64,000 bases of DNA from an uncultured Desulfobacterales bacterium (GTDB lineage: Bacteria; Desulfobacterota; Desulfobacteria; Desulfobacterales; JAHEIW01), in NCBI GenBank assembly GCA_947259495.1, contig CAMYLV010000021.1:1-64000 (forward strand), given 5' to 3'. Under the pieces are notes generated by a model. The model did not search any database. It saw nothing but the letters and a program-made list of their open reading frames with translations, and was not told the DNA's origin. Made by a program: the position numbers and the translations under genes. Below, one piece after another: positions 8,397 to 18,289 of this stretch; the stretch's first letter is position 1; the number at the start of each line of letters is the position of its first letter.

Positions 8397-10123
8397 TAAC
8401 CCATAGTTTGCTTCAGCAGCTTGCGCAGCTGCGCCAGGGACCGGGTGTTGAGCACATCGTTTTTTTCCAACCAGCCGCGCCGGGCCTGACCGACGCCAAA
8501 GACCAGGTCGTTATAAGCGTCAATGCTGTGGGCATCGGAGTTGATCGATATCAAAACGCCTTCTGCTTTGGCCATCTGGCAGTAAATATCAGTTAGGTCC
8601 AGGCGCTTTGGATTGGAATTAAGTTCCAAAAAACAGCCGCGCTCCCTGGCTTTATGAATGATGCGGGTTAGATCGACCTGATAGGGATCACGCTCGTCAA
8701 TCAGACGGCCGGTAGGATGGGCCAGCATGCTAAAATAGGGCTGATCCATTGCGCGCAGAATGCGTTCGGTCTGTTTTTCAAGCGGCAAATTGAAATGGCT
8801 GTGAACCGTTCCCACGACCAGGTCCAGCCGGGCCAGTTCAGAATCCGATAGATCCAGCGTGCCGTCTTTTAAGATCTCAACTTCAAGGCCCTTTAGAATC
8901 TGGATGCCCTTTAAGTTATCATTGAGACGCTCGATCTCATCGATTTGTTGTATCAACCGCGGCGGGTCCAGTCCGCCGGCCACCTTGAGCCGATCGGAAT
9001 GTTCGGTAATGGCGATATATTTCAACCCCTGCCGTTTGGCCGCCAGCGCCATTTCTGCAAGACTGTTGCGCCCATCGCTGGCAAGAGTGTGAATGTGCAA
9101 ATCCCCTTTGATGTCTTTGAGCTCGATCAACTGCGGCAGCCGGCTTTCTGCGGCGGCCTTGATTTCGCCACGATTTTCCCTGAGTTCCGGCGGTATCAGG
9201 GGCAAATCCAGGGTCTGATAAACCGATGCCTCTGTCCGGCCGGCTACCTGTTTTTCAAACCGATACACCCCGTACTCATTAATTTTTAAACCCCGCTGCT
9301 GCCCCAGACGCCGGATGGCGATATTATGGTCTTGACTGCCGGTAAAATACTGCAGAGCGGCGCCGAAGCTTGCGGGTTGAACCAGGCGGACATCCACCTG
9401 CAAACCGGAGCGCAAAATGACGCTCGTTCGTGTGGTGCCGCTCGCCAGGATCCTGTCGATCGCATCATATTCCAGGAAGCGGCGCATGACCGGACTTTTT
9501 TGACGGGCCGTGACCAGAATATCCAGGTCGCCGACGGTTTCCCGACAGCGCCGGTAGCTGCCGGCCACCGCGACCGTGTTAACGCCGGGTACCTTCTTTA
9601 AATAATCAAGAAGGCTATCGACGGTGGGCTTGACCGTCACAATTTTAAAGCGTTTTTCTTTTTGCGCCCGGGTGTCAATAGCATCGAGAATGGCCTTTTC
9701 AGTCTTTTGGCCGAAACCCTCCAGGGCGCGGATGCGCCCTTTGCGGGCCGCTTTAGCAAGCTGCGGCAGGTTTTTGATTTTTAGTTCCCGGAATAAAATC
9801 CGCACCCGTTTGGGACCCAGGTTGGGAAGCTTTAGCATTTCGATCACCGTTTTGGGAATGCGCTGCTGAAGTTTGATGAGGGCTTTGGCCGTACCGGTAT
9901 CCAGTATTTCATGGATTTTGGCAGCCAATTCTTTGCCGATGCCCGGCAGCCGGGTAAGATCTTCGCCGGCCGCCACCATCTCTTTCAGTTCCGTCCCCAG
10001 GCCACTGACCGAGTGGGCTGCATTGCGATAGGCCCGAATGCGAAAGGGGTTTTCCCCCTGGATCTCAAGAAAATCGGCGATCTGTTCAAAGATGTCGGCA
10101 ATGTCGGTGTTGTGCACAGGCAT
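8396..10123 (-). CDS. polX: DNA polymerase/3'-5' exonuclease PolX (Pol beta + PHP)
   Basis: HhH regions LTRLPGIGKELAAKIHEI, VAVAGSYRRCRETVGDLDILV nucleotidyltransferase, PHP DLHIHTLASDGRNSLAEM. Confidence 0.95.
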   Translation of the reverse strand: MPVHNTDIADIFEQIADFLEIQGENPFRIRAYRNAAHSVSGLGTELKEMVAAGEDLTRLPGIGKELAAKIHEILDTGTAKALIKLQQRIPKTVIEMLKLPNLGPKRVRILFRELKIKNLPQLAKAARKGRIRALEGFGQKTEKAILDAIDTRAQKEKRFKIVTVKPTVDSLLDYLKKVPGVNTVAVAGSYRRCRETVGDLDILVTARQKSPVMRRFLEYDAIDRILASGTTRTSVILRSGLQVDVRLVQPASFGAALQYFTGSQDHNIAIRRLGQQRGLKINEYGVYRFEKQVAGRTEASVYQTLDLPLIPPELRENRGEIKAAAESRLPQLIELKDIKGDLHIHTLASDGRNSLAEMALAAKRQGLKYIAITEHSDRLKVAGGLDPPRLIQQIDEIERLNDNLKGIQILKGLEVEILKDGTLDLSDSELARLDLVVGTVHSHFNLPLEKQTERILRAMDQPYFSMLAHPTGRLIDERDPYQVDLTRIIHKARERGCFLELNSNPKRLDLTDIYCQMAKAEGVLISINSDAHSIDAYNDLVFGVGQARRGWLEKNDVLNTRSLAQLRKLLKQTMG

Positions 10124-10159
10124 AAATTAAATAATTTTTTTCTTTAAAGGATATAAATT

Positions 10160-10411
10160 ATGTATTTTGAAGCCGTATTTCAACCGTCAAGTGACAGCTA
10201 TTATAATTCCAGTGCAACCGAATTTGTGGGTAAAAAGGTTGCCATTCAAGAAGGCTGGGTCTTGGAAGAAGGCCCTCACAAGGGGCAACAATGCTTTTAT
10301 ATGCCCAACTCAACTGTTGGCTGCATCCCCGCTAGCGATCTGCAGCAGATCAAAAGTGTGCCCTACGTCCAGTGGCGACAAACATACGATATGATCGGGC
10401 TGGGCGGCTAG
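10160..10411 (+). CDS. Small hypothetical protein
   Basis: 83 aa ORF MYFEAVFQPSSDSYYNSSATEFVGKKVAIQEGWVLEEGPHKGQQCFYMPN..., preceded by AAAGGATATAAATT. Confidence 0.6.
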   Translation: MYFEAVFQPSSDSYYNSSATEFVGKKVAIQEGWVLEEGPHKGQQCFYMPNSTVGCIPASDLQQIKSVPYVQWRQTYDMIGLGG

Positions 10412-10482
10412 TGTCGTGTCCCACAAATATGTTACAAGAGTCGTGTGGTATATTTTCATCCAGTTAAGATCTTGAATTGAGA

Positions 10483-10614
10483 AAATTCCAAGCACCAAAT
10501 GATAAATCACAAACAATACCCAAATTCGAAATATCAATGATCCAAACCTGTTTTGAATTTGATTCATTGGATTTTTAGATTGTTTAGAATTTGAGTTTTG
10601 TCATTTGGGATTTA
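10483..10614. repeat. Word-like inverted repeat, AAATTCCAA/CCAAATGA type
   Basis: AAATTCCAAGCACCAAATGATAAATCACAAACAATACCCAAATTCG... and ...TTGTTTAGAATTTGAGTTTTGTCATTTGGGATTT in opposite orientation. Confidence 0.7.
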
Positions 10615-10930
10615 ATCGACTTTATTTTTATAAAGAAGATTGATAAAATCAATCCGCTTATCAAGAAGCACGCACAGAAACCGCTCCTTCCTTACTTTTG
10701 GGTTGACACCACATGACAATTTTTCTTAGTGGTGATACCATTGATTCAAAAATTTTCCAATAAATCCAGATGAGAATCGACGCACCGAAGCATTCTCACC
10801 GCAAATGCGGTCAATCAAGGCAACGATGAATTGGCGGCTGTGTTTTTCAGTAGCGGACACGGCCTAACGCATATGAGCGGCAACGACGATATCTAATGCG
10901 TCATGCTCAATCAGGTAAAAGGAGCTGCAC

Positions 10931-12208
10931 ATGGATCTCATTGTCAGAAATGCCCGTCTTGCCGATGGGGACGAACTTGTCGATCTGGCTGTTCGCGCAG
11001 GCACTTTTGCCGAAATCGGACCCCGGTTGAAGCTCTCGGCCCAAACAGAAATTGATGCCGGTGGCAATCTGGTATGCCCGCCATTTATTGATCCGCATTT
11101 GCATCTGGATGCAGCCCTGACAGCCGGAATCCCGCGTTACAATATCAGCGGCAGCCATCCGGAGGGCATTCAGGTATGGTGTGAGTATAAAAAGGCATAT
11201 CCGCAATTTGAAGATTTTAAGGATCGGGCCCGGCGCGCCGTTGAGTGGGAGGTTGCCCAGGGCACGCTTTATATCCGCACGCACATCGATATCTGTGACC
11301 CCAGCCTGACGGCCTTAAAATATATGCTGGAGCTGCGGGAAGAAATGAGCGACATCGTCGATATCCAGATTGTGGCATTTCCTCAGGACGGCATCCTGTC
11401 CTATCCGAAGGCACCGGAACTGATGCGCGAAGCATTAATGCTGGGCGCCGATCTGGTCGGTGGAATTCCACACTGTGAATGGACCCGGGAAGACGGCGTT
11501 GAGTCCGTCGGCGTCGTCTATGCGCTGGCGGAAGAATTTGACCGCATGATCGATGTGCATTGCGATGAGACCGATGATGACCATTCCCGCTTCCTCGAGG
11601 TGCTGGCCTCGCAGGCGATCAAACGGGGGTTTCAAAATCGCGTGTCAGCCGGCCACACCACCGCCATGCACTCCTATAACAACGCTTATGCATTTAAACT
11701 CCAGGGCTTGCTGGGCAAGGCCGGTGTGAACATTATCGCCAACCCCTTCGACAACACAGTGCTGCAGGCGCGCTTCGACACCTACCCCAAACGCCGCGGG
11801 ATTACCCGAGTCAAGGAATTATTGGCCGCCGGCATCAATGTGAGTCTGGGTCACGACTCGATTATGGATCCCTGGTATCCGCTGGGCAAAGGGGATATGC
11901 TGGCTGCTGCCCAGTTGGCCATTCATGTCTGCCACATGTCGGGTTTTGACGAAATGCAGCAGATGTTTGACACGATTACCGTCAATTCTGCCAAAACCTT
12001 CGGCATTAATGATTCCTATGGCATTGTACCCGGTCGCCGGGCCGATTTGGTGATTTTAGATGCCCGCAGCGTGCTGGATGCGCTCCGCCTGTGCCCGGCC
12101 CGTTTAACGGTCGTCAAAGCCGGTCGCGTGGTCGCTGAAACACAACCGTCGCAAAGCCGGATTCAGTATGGCGCAGAATCAAAGGTTGTTGATTATCGTA
12201 AAGATTAA
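10931..12208 (+). CDS. Cytosine deaminase / amidohydrolase family protein
   Basis: PPFIDPHLHLDAALTAG...HVDE-like MIDVHCDETDDDHSRFLE...VSAGHTTAMHSY...VSLGHDSIMDPWYPLGKGDML...GIVPGRRADLVILDA typical of CodA. Confidence 0.9.
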   Translation: MDLIVRNARLADGDELVDLAVRAGTFAEIGPRLKLSAQTEIDAGGNLVCPPFIDPHLHLDAALTAGIPRYNISGSHPEGIQVWCEYKKAYPQFEDFKDRARRAVEWEVAQGTLYIRTHIDICDPSLTALKYMLELREEMSDIVDIQIVAFPQDGILSYPKAPELMREALMLGADLVGGIPHCEWTREDGVESVGVVYALAEEFDRMIDVHCDETDDDHSRFLEVLASQAIKRGFQNRVSAGHTTAMHSYNNAYAFKLQGLLGKAGVNIIANPFDNTVLQARFDTYPKRRGITRVKELLAAGINVSLGHDSIMDPWYPLGKGDMLAAAQLAIHVCHMSGFDEMQQMFDTITVNSAKTFGINDSYGIVPGRRADLVILDARSVLDALRLCPARLTVVKAGRVVAETQPSQSRIQYGAESKVVDYRKD

Positions 12209-12272
12209 TCCCTGAATCTTGCATATGAAAGTCTCCGACTTGTTCGTTTCTGGAGGACTCGTGCAAGGTATT
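12205..12272 (+). repeat. Repeat family 2, copy 1
   Basis: TTAATCCCTGAATCTTGCATATGAAAGTCTCCGACTTG...GACTCGTGCAAGGTATTTGA. Confidence 0.65.
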
Positions 12273-12319
12273 TGATCCATTCATCCATTTTTCATATTGA
12301 GATCTGAAAGGATTGCTTC

Positions 12320-13444
12320 ATGCAAAAAAACACCCGATGTGTTCACAGTGGTACCGGCAAAGATCCCCTCACCAGGGGCCTCAACACACCCATATTTACC
12401 TCCTCGTCTTTTGAATATCTGGATACCGCCGAAAACGTATATCCGCGCTACTTTAACGTTCCCAATCAAAAATCGGTGGTTGAGAAGCTGTGTGCGCTGG
12501 AAAATGCTGAAGACGGCTTGCTGTTCAGCTCGGGCATGGCAGCGATCAGCACCGCCATGCTTGCTTTTCTCAGCAGCGGGGATCACGTTGTTCTTCAAAA
12601 AGACATTTACGGCGGTACACATCACTTTGTAACCGCGGAATTTGATCGCTTCGGGATCGAATTTACCTTTGTCAACAACGAGGCAGCCGATATTGAAAAG
12701 GCGGTGCAAAAGAACACCAAAATCATCTATATTGAGACGCCTTCCAACCCGCTGCTGCTGGTCACCGACATTGCGGCCACCGCTCAGATAGCACAAGACA
12801 ACAATGCCCTGAGCGTGATCGACAACACATTTGCAACCCCGATCAACCAGAACCCGATGGACCTGGGAATCGACATCGTTACCCACAGCGGCACCAAGTA
12901 TCTGGGCGGCCACAGTGATCTGTGCTGCGGGGCGGTTTTAACCCGTCGGGATCTGGCCGGCAAAATTGGGGCAACCGCAGCCAACCTGGGTGGCAGCCTG
13001 AATGCCATGACCTGTTATTTGCTCGAAAGAAGTTTGAAAACCCTGGGCCTAAGAGTGGACAAACACAACCGCAATGCCCAGATCATGGCCGAACATTTGC
13101 AAAAGGATGCGTGCATCCAAAAGGTCTTTTATCCCGGCCTGGAAAATCATCCAGGACATGCAACGGCCAAAAAACAAATGCGCGGTTTCGGCGGCATGCT
13201 GGCATTCGAATTGAAAAGCCCGGCACCGGATCGTTTTTTAAAAAACCTACAAGTGATTACGCCGGCCCTCAGCCTCGGGGGAGTGGAAACCATTATTTGC
13301 TCACCGGCGACAACATCGCATCAGAAAATCACGGCGGCCGAACGGGCCGAGCTGGGGATTACCGACAATACGCTGCGCCTGTCGGTCGGCATCGAGGATC
13401 CGGAAGACCTCATCGCGGATATAGACAGGGCTTTATCAAATTAA
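12320..13444 (+). CDS. Cys/Met metabolism PLP-dependent enzyme (cystathionine gamma-lyase/synthase type)
   Basis: RCVHSGTGKDPLTRGLNTPIFTSSSFEY...IIYIETPSNPLLLVTDIAA...VTHSGTKYLGGHSDLCCGAV. Confidence 0.93.
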   Translation: MQKNTRCVHSGTGKDPLTRGLNTPIFTSSSFEYLDTAENVYPRYFNVPNQKSVVEKLCALENAEDGLLFSSGMAAISTAMLAFLSSGDHVVLQKDIYGGTHHFVTAEFDRFGIEFTFVNNEAADIEKAVQKNTKIIYIETPSNPLLLVTDIAATAQIAQDNNALSVIDNTFATPINQNPMDLGIDIVTHSGTKYLGGHSDLCCGAVLTRRDLAGKIGATAANLGGSLNAMTCYLLERSLKTLGLRVDKHNRNAQIMAEHLQKDACIQKVFYPGLENHPGHATAKKQMRGFGGMLAFELKSPAPDRFLKNLQVITPALSLGGVETIICSPATTSHQKITAAERAELGITDNTLRLSVGIEDPEDLIADIDRALSN

Positions 13445-13517
13445 TTTATAAGCCATCTTAGAAATAAATTATAAAAGCCGACTCGGTCATGTCATTTCCT
13501 GATAGGAGAAACAAACA

Positions 13518-13796
13518 ATGAAAGTTATACGCGATGATTTGACTCTGGCAGAAAGCGATCAGACGATTGTCATCGAAGGCAACCATTATTTTCCGCCGGA
13601 ATCCATCAAAAAGGAATATTTCCAAAAAAGCGACAAACATACCACCTGCCCCTGGAAAGGCCAGGCCAGCTACTACCACATCGTCATCGGTGATGGCGTC
13701 GAACCCGATGCGGCCTGGTATTATCCGGAGCCCAACGCGAAGGCCAAACAGATAAAAAATTATGTGGCCTTTTATAAGGGCGTAAAAGAAAGTTGA
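13518..13796 (+). CDS. DUF427 domain-containing protein
   Basis: LAESDQTIVIEGNHYFPPESIKKEYF...TTCPWKGQASYYHIVIGDGVEPDAAWYYPEPNAKAKQIKNYVAFYKGV. Confidence 0.9.
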   Translation: MKVIRDDLTLAESDQTIVIEGNHYFPPESIKKEYFQKSDKHTTCPWKGQASYYHIVIGDGVEPDAAWYYPEPNAKAKQIKNYVAFYKGVKES

Positions 13797-15547
13797 TAAT
13801 GAAACCAACACTGAAATCCATCATTTTGCTGCTCATTCTGCTGTTTAGCGCTTCAAATGCATCGGGCGGCATTAAAAATCCGGATACCTTCATTTTAGCC
13901 ACCTACGGCACCCTGCGCACGCTGGACCCGGCGGCATGTTATGACACAACCGGAAGCCAGCGGATATTGAATATTTACGAAACCCTCATCTTTTTTGATG
14001 CATCTAAAACCGATGCATTTATTCCCGTTTTGACCACCCGGGTTCCGACGTTGCAAAACAGCGGCATCTCGGCGGACGGAACCACTTATTCGTTCACCAT
14101 CCGCAAGGGCGTCAAATTTCACAACGGCGCTCAACTAACCCCCCGGGATGTGGCCTACTCGTTTAAGCGCAACTTGATTGCGGACCCGGACGGCGGACCT
14201 ATGTGGATGCTACTGGAGGCCTTAACCGGCAAAAGCTCAACTCGCGATGAAAACGGGAAGATCAGACCGGGTATTTTTCAAATGATCGACCGTGCCATCA
14301 GCGTAAAGGGCGACAACGTGATTATCCGTCTGCCCCGGCCCTATCCACCGCTGATGGGGATTCTGGCCAATTCCTCCGCAGTTATCCTGGCCCGGGAATG
14401 GGCCATCGCCAATGGCTGCTGGGATGGCCGTATCGAACATGCGGCAAAGTATAATAATCCGGCGCCGGGACATGAGCCGTTGTTGAAAATTGCCAACGGA
14501 ACCGGTGCGTTTCGTTTGAAATCCTGGGAGCCTTCCAAGCAATTTGTCTTCGAGCGCTTTGACGGATACTGGGGCGCCAAGCCCATGCTCAAGAGAGCCA
14601 TCATCAAGTACGTCAAAGAATGGAGCACCCGGAAGCTCATGTTGCAAAACGGCGATGCGGATCGGGTGACAGTGGACATCCCCTATGTGCCTGAAGTTAA
14701 AGCCATGCCGGAATTAAAAATTTTCAACGTCCCGCAGCTATCGGTTTCCTTCGCGCTCTTTTGCCAGAAAATCGACCCGACCGGCAATCCAAATATCGGC
14801 AGTGGCCGCCTCGACGGCAACGGCATCCCACCGGATTTCTTCTCCGACATCAATGTCCGCAAGGCCTTTTTGTATGCCATGGATCGCGAAACGTATCGTC
14901 AGGATGTTTTTAACGACCTGGTGATCATGCCCACCAGCCCAAACATTGAAGGGTTGCCGTATCACAAAACTGTGCCGCATTATGCCTTTGATCTGAATAA
15001 AGCCCGGGCTCATCTGCAAAAAGCATGGGACGGCCGGGTTTGGGACAAAGGGTTCAAAATGGTGATCACCTATAACTCCGGCAATGCCATGCGCGAGGCA
15101 GCTGCGATGATGCTGGCTGAAAACATCATGTCGCTGAATCCCAAATTCAGCATTGAGATCCGTAATGTCGAATGGAAGGATTATCTGGTTCAGTACCGCA
15201 GTTATCGGTATCCGATTTTTATTACCGGCTGGGCAGCGGATTATGCGGACCCCCACAACTTTCTTTACACCTTTATGCACTCGCAGGGTGTTTACGCCAG
15301 ATTCATGGCATATAAAAATGATACGGTCGACCGGCTGTGCGAGACCGGCATTGCCACCGTTGAAGCGGCAAAACGCGAAGAAATTTACGCCCGACTTCAA
15401 CACCTGTGGTATGAAGAAGCCGTCGGCATCCCGCTGTACCAACAGATCAATATCCGCGCTTATCGGAATTGGGTAGACGGCTATGTGCCCAATGCCATGC
15501 TCACCGATGCCTGGGAAGATCTCAAACAAATCAAAAAAAATAAATGA
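13793..15547 (+). CDS. Peptide ABC transporter substrate-binding protein (SBP_bac_5)
   Basis: Signal peptide, TLRTLDPAACYDT..., ISADGTTYSFTIRKGVKFHNGAQLTPRDVAYSFKR. Confidence 0.95.
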   Translation: MIMKPTLKSIILLLILLFSASNASGGIKNPDTFILATYGTLRTLDPAACYDTTGSQRILNIYETLIFFDASKTDAFIPVLTTRVPTLQNSGISADGTTYSFTIRKGVKFHNGAQLTPRDVAYSFKRNLIADPDGGPMWMLLEALTGKSSTRDENGKIRPGIFQMIDRAISVKGDNVIIRLPRPYPPLMGILANSSAVILAREWAIANGCWDGRIEHAAKYNNPAPGHEPLLKIANGTGAFRLKSWEPSKQFVFERFDGYWGAKPMLKRAIIKYVKEWSTRKLMLQNGDADRVTVDIPYVPEVKAMPELKIFNVPQLSVSFALFCQKIDPTGNPNIGSGRLDGNGIPPDFFSDINVRKAFLYAMDRETYRQDVFNDLVIMPTSPNIEGLPYHKTVPHYAFDLNKARAHLQKAWDGRVWDKGFKMVITYNSGNAMREAAAMMLAENIMSLNPKFSIEIRNVEWKDYLVQYRSYRYPIFITGWAADYADPHNFLYTFMHSQGVYARFMAYKNDTVDRLCETGIATVEAAKREEIYARLQHLWYEEAVGIPLYQQINIRAYRNWVDGYVPNAMLTDAWEDLKQIKKNK

Positions 15548-15633
15548 ATCGCCGTATCAAAAACAGATGGGTGCGAACGCCGCAGGCGGGCTTGCCCACC
15601 TCTGGTGGGACAGCATCATTTTTATGGCAACAA

Positions 15634-15668
15634 ACAAAAGATCCCGCCTTAAGGCGGGATCTTTGTTT
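15634..15668. terminator. Bidirectional intrinsic terminator
   Basis: ACAAAAGATCCCGCCTTAAGGCGGGATCTTTGTTT: perfect palindromic stem with flanking A/T tracts between convergent genes. Confidence 0.85.
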
Positions 15669-15730
15669 AGATTCTATTTCTAATTGTTTCCCGAAAGTTG
15701 ACGGGCAGAACCTGCCCATTAGCTCGGCCG

Positions 15731-16408
15731 TCAGCCGATCACCTTGAAATTTAGCACCAGATTTTTATGGCTAATCTCCTGCCCGGCCCTGGCAAATATC
15801 CCTGACTGATAACCACTGGCTTCCCAGGCGCTGACCCAGTAATCAACAATTTCATTAACCGCGATATTATAGAGCTGATCGGTAATTTCGCGCTTCATTT
15901 TTTGACGGCAGGGAATCCGATAATTCTTAACCAGGTTGGTAATATGGGATTTGACACCAACCGGATCAACTTGTTGATAGCCATCATATTTTACCTGTTC
16001 CGGTATCAGATGAGCAGGCGTTTTGTAATTATCCGGCGAAATCGTTTCGGCCAGAAAGCAGGCCAGAACACCGAAGGCGTGAGCTGTATTGAACTCATCA
16101 TATCGGCCTTCTTTTAAATCTTTGATCAAATGCTGATAAACCAATTCCGTATCGTAAGGGTCAATTGAATAAGGGTTGCGCCGGTGCCTTTCTTTAAAGT
16201 GCATCCCGGCTGAGACCGTTGCCAGATTATTGCGCAGATATTCTTTGAGCTCGGCAGGGCAAAATTCGATGGCATCATAGACCAGCTGATCACGGGTCAA
16301 TGATTTAAATGCAAACGAATTGCCCGGATAGGATATAAGGACGGCCAGCGCTAAAAAAATAAGTATTTTAAATAATTTCGTATACATAGCTATGCTCTCC
16401 TTCGACAA
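15731..16408 (-). CDS. Hypothetical secreted protein
   Basis: 225 aa with signal peptide-like N terminus; HFKERHRRNPYSIDPYDTELVYQHL; no confident family. Confidence 0.75.
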   Translation of the reverse strand: MSKESIAMYTKLFKILIFLALAVLISYPGNSFAFKSLTRDQLVYDAIEFCPAELKEYLRNNLATVSAGMHFKERHRRNPYSIDPYDTELVYQHLIKDLKEGRYDEFNTAHAFGVLACFLAETISPDNYKTPAHLIPEQVKYDGYQQVDPVGVKSHITNLVKNYRIPCRQKMKREITDQLYNIAVNEIVDYWVSAWEASGYQSGIFARAGQEISHKNLVLNFKVIG

Positions 16409-16435
16409 AAGGGTTGGTGGCGTTCCGAATGTAAA

Positions 16436-17401
16436 GTGCTGATTATGTTATTTTATCTTATCGGCAGAAATCATGAAAACTTTAAAGAAAGCTACGTGCT
16501 ACAACCAAAGACCCTTGCCGAGGCTACACGTCGTATCGCATTTGCGGTATTTATTTCCGCCTGGGCTCTTTTTTCGGTAAATGCCTGCACCGTCAAAGCG
16601 CGTACGATTGAACCGGGCACCATCCCCAAGATAGACGCCTTGGCCCCCGGCGAATCTGCATTCGGACAGCAATTGTATGAGGATTTGTGTGACGATTACC
16701 AACTGGAATCCAACCCGAAGCGCCTTGATGGGCTGGTCACCATTTTTGATCATCTGATACAGGCCGCCGAGGCTGATCACCTTCCCTGGCATCTTTATCT
16801 TTTTGACGACCCTGAAACCGTCGATGTCCGTGCCGTTCACGGAAACTATATTTTTGTATGGTCCGGCTTTTTGGATGCCACCGAAAACGATGACGAAATC
16901 GCCGCCCTGATGTCCTGTGAAATTGCCCATGTGCTGGCTCGGCATACCTATCCGGTACAATTTACTCCCTGGACAGATATATTCTTTGATGTAGCCGAAA
17001 TGACCACCAGTCTGGCGCTCATGCAGGCCACTCAGGGTGTTGTCAATATTAGTGGTCGGGGCTGGATGAAATGGGCCTATGTTGAACTGGCGGACCTGGA
17101 TGCACTTGACCGTGAATACAGTGCCGAGGAGGAACGAGAGGCAGCAATGATCGCGATGCTCATTATGGAGCGCGCCAAGTATTCCCCTGAGGCGATGCTC
17201 ACATTCTGGCAGCGCGTACAGCAGGATGACGCCCTGCACAAAAGGGCAAAGCCGCTCAAGCGCGATCTTTCCCCGCTGGAGCGCACCCAAATTATAGAAG
17301 AGCTGTTGCCGGATGCACCGCCACAGACCGAACCGCACATCCCAGAAAATATACAAACAAGTCGCCTCAACTTCAATTCCAAAAAACACAACATTCAATG
17401 A
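16436..17401 (+). CDS. M48-family-like metalloprotease, lipoprotein/secreted
   Basis: FVWSGFLDATENDDEIAALMSCEIAHVLARHTY; HExxH-like motif is CEIAHVLARH (H to C substitution at the first His). Confidence 0.8.
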   Translation: MLIMLFYLIGRNHENFKESYVLQPKTLAEATRRIAFAVFISAWALFSVNACTVKARTIEPGTIPKIDALAPGESAFGQQLYEDLCDDYQLESNPKRLDGLVTIFDHLIQAAEADHLPWHLYLFDDPETVDVRAVHGNYIFVWSGFLDATENDDEIAALMSCEIAHVLARHTYPVQFTPWTDIFFDVAEMTTSLALMQATQGVVNISGRGWMKWAYVELADLDALDREYSAEEEREAAMIAMLIMERAKYSPEAMLTFWQRVQQDDALHKRAKPLKRDLSPLERTQIIEELLPDAPPQTEPHIPENIQTSRLNFNSKKHNIQ

Positions 17402-17504
17402 AGCTATGCCGAGGCCGGCAATATTTACCGATATTTCTCTACCTGATAATTAACAGTTTATGCGAACGTCGAATCAATCATCAAATATTTATATCAGATA
17501 ATCC

Positions 17505-17708
17505 CTAGTTCACCCCAAAAATGCCCATAACCTCCGCTAAAATATGGGGCTTGTTGTGCTCTTCACAGTTCGATGCCACCGTTTCAGACTCATGATCGAA
17601 TTTCACCTGGCAGTCATATTTTTTGGCGATGCTGTTAATTATCTTGGAAATGATTTCAATATTGTAATTGATCTTTACGATTCTAAATGCTTCCATTTTT
17701 TCCACCAT
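17505..17708 (-). CDS. Small hypothetical protein
   Basis: 67 aa ORF, no recognised family; weak support. Confidence 0.35.
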   Translation of the reverse strand: MVEKMEAFRIVKINYNIEIISKIINSIAKKYDCQVKFDHESETVASNCEEHNKPHILAEVMGIFGVN

Positions 17709-17783
17709 GCAGATTTGCGTGTTTGCGGTTTATGTTATCACCGTCCGGTAGCCTCGATAGCGGCCGGAACAGTCATGATGAAT

Positions 17784-17887
17784 TTATACCGTTTTCCATA
17801 GTAATGTTCCGAAATACAGAAGTACGGCATAAGGGGTTGTAGAAAAAAACGTTTGAATACCGCAACGTTTTTTGACATCCCCTATAA
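17784..17887 (-). repeat. Palindromic repeat family 1, copy B
   Basis: TTATACCGTTTTCCATAGTAATGTTCCG...CGGCATAAGGGGTTGTAGAAAAAAACGTTTGAATACCGCAACGTTTTTTGAC. Confidence 0.85.
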
Positions 17888-18289
17888 GTACATCTTAAAC
17901 CAATTTCTGTGCCATATCGGAATCGATTCAAATTCTGATGATGGAACTTGTGCGTTAGAATTTTAAGGGCTTGTAATTATTCAGATAATAAAACGGAAAC
18001 GTGGAGCGCGGCGCTGTAAATATAATTTGAAGCCCATATACAGCTTGTCATCTCAGGGTGAAATCCCACATAAAAAAGAGCCGGATCGGCAAATGCCCCA
18101 GAGCTTTTTGCGGAATACCGATGTTGAGATTATTGATGGTGGTGAGAAAACGGAAGGGACTCGGAGTGGAAAGTGTATAAAATTATCTGATTCGATCAAG
18201 ACGACATTGTCCAAACAGACAACTTGCGGGAGCTGTTGATGCGGGTGATAGAGCCACCAGCATCAACATGTTATAGCCGGATTAGCCGC

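Noticed and set aside
10310-10567. 85-aa - strand ORF (MNQIQNRFGSLIFRIWVLFV...)
   Set aside because: Mostly a translation of the word-like inverted repeat and overlaps the + strand ORF; considered spurious.
14237-15529. Long antisense ORFs opposite the SBP_bac_5 gene (14237-14647, 14738-15529) and similar shadow ORFs elsewhere (e.g. 16499-17398, 12281-12913, 53875-54468)
   Set aside because: Opposite strongly supported genes, no domain signatures; typical shadow ORFs from codon bias.
18027-18239. 70-aa ORF MKPIYSLSSQGEIPHKKEPDRQM...SKQTTCGSC; also considered as a group II intron or riboswitch-like RNA
   Set aside because: No recognisable protein family, no domain V-like consensus, no convincing conserved RNA structure by eye; left unannotated.
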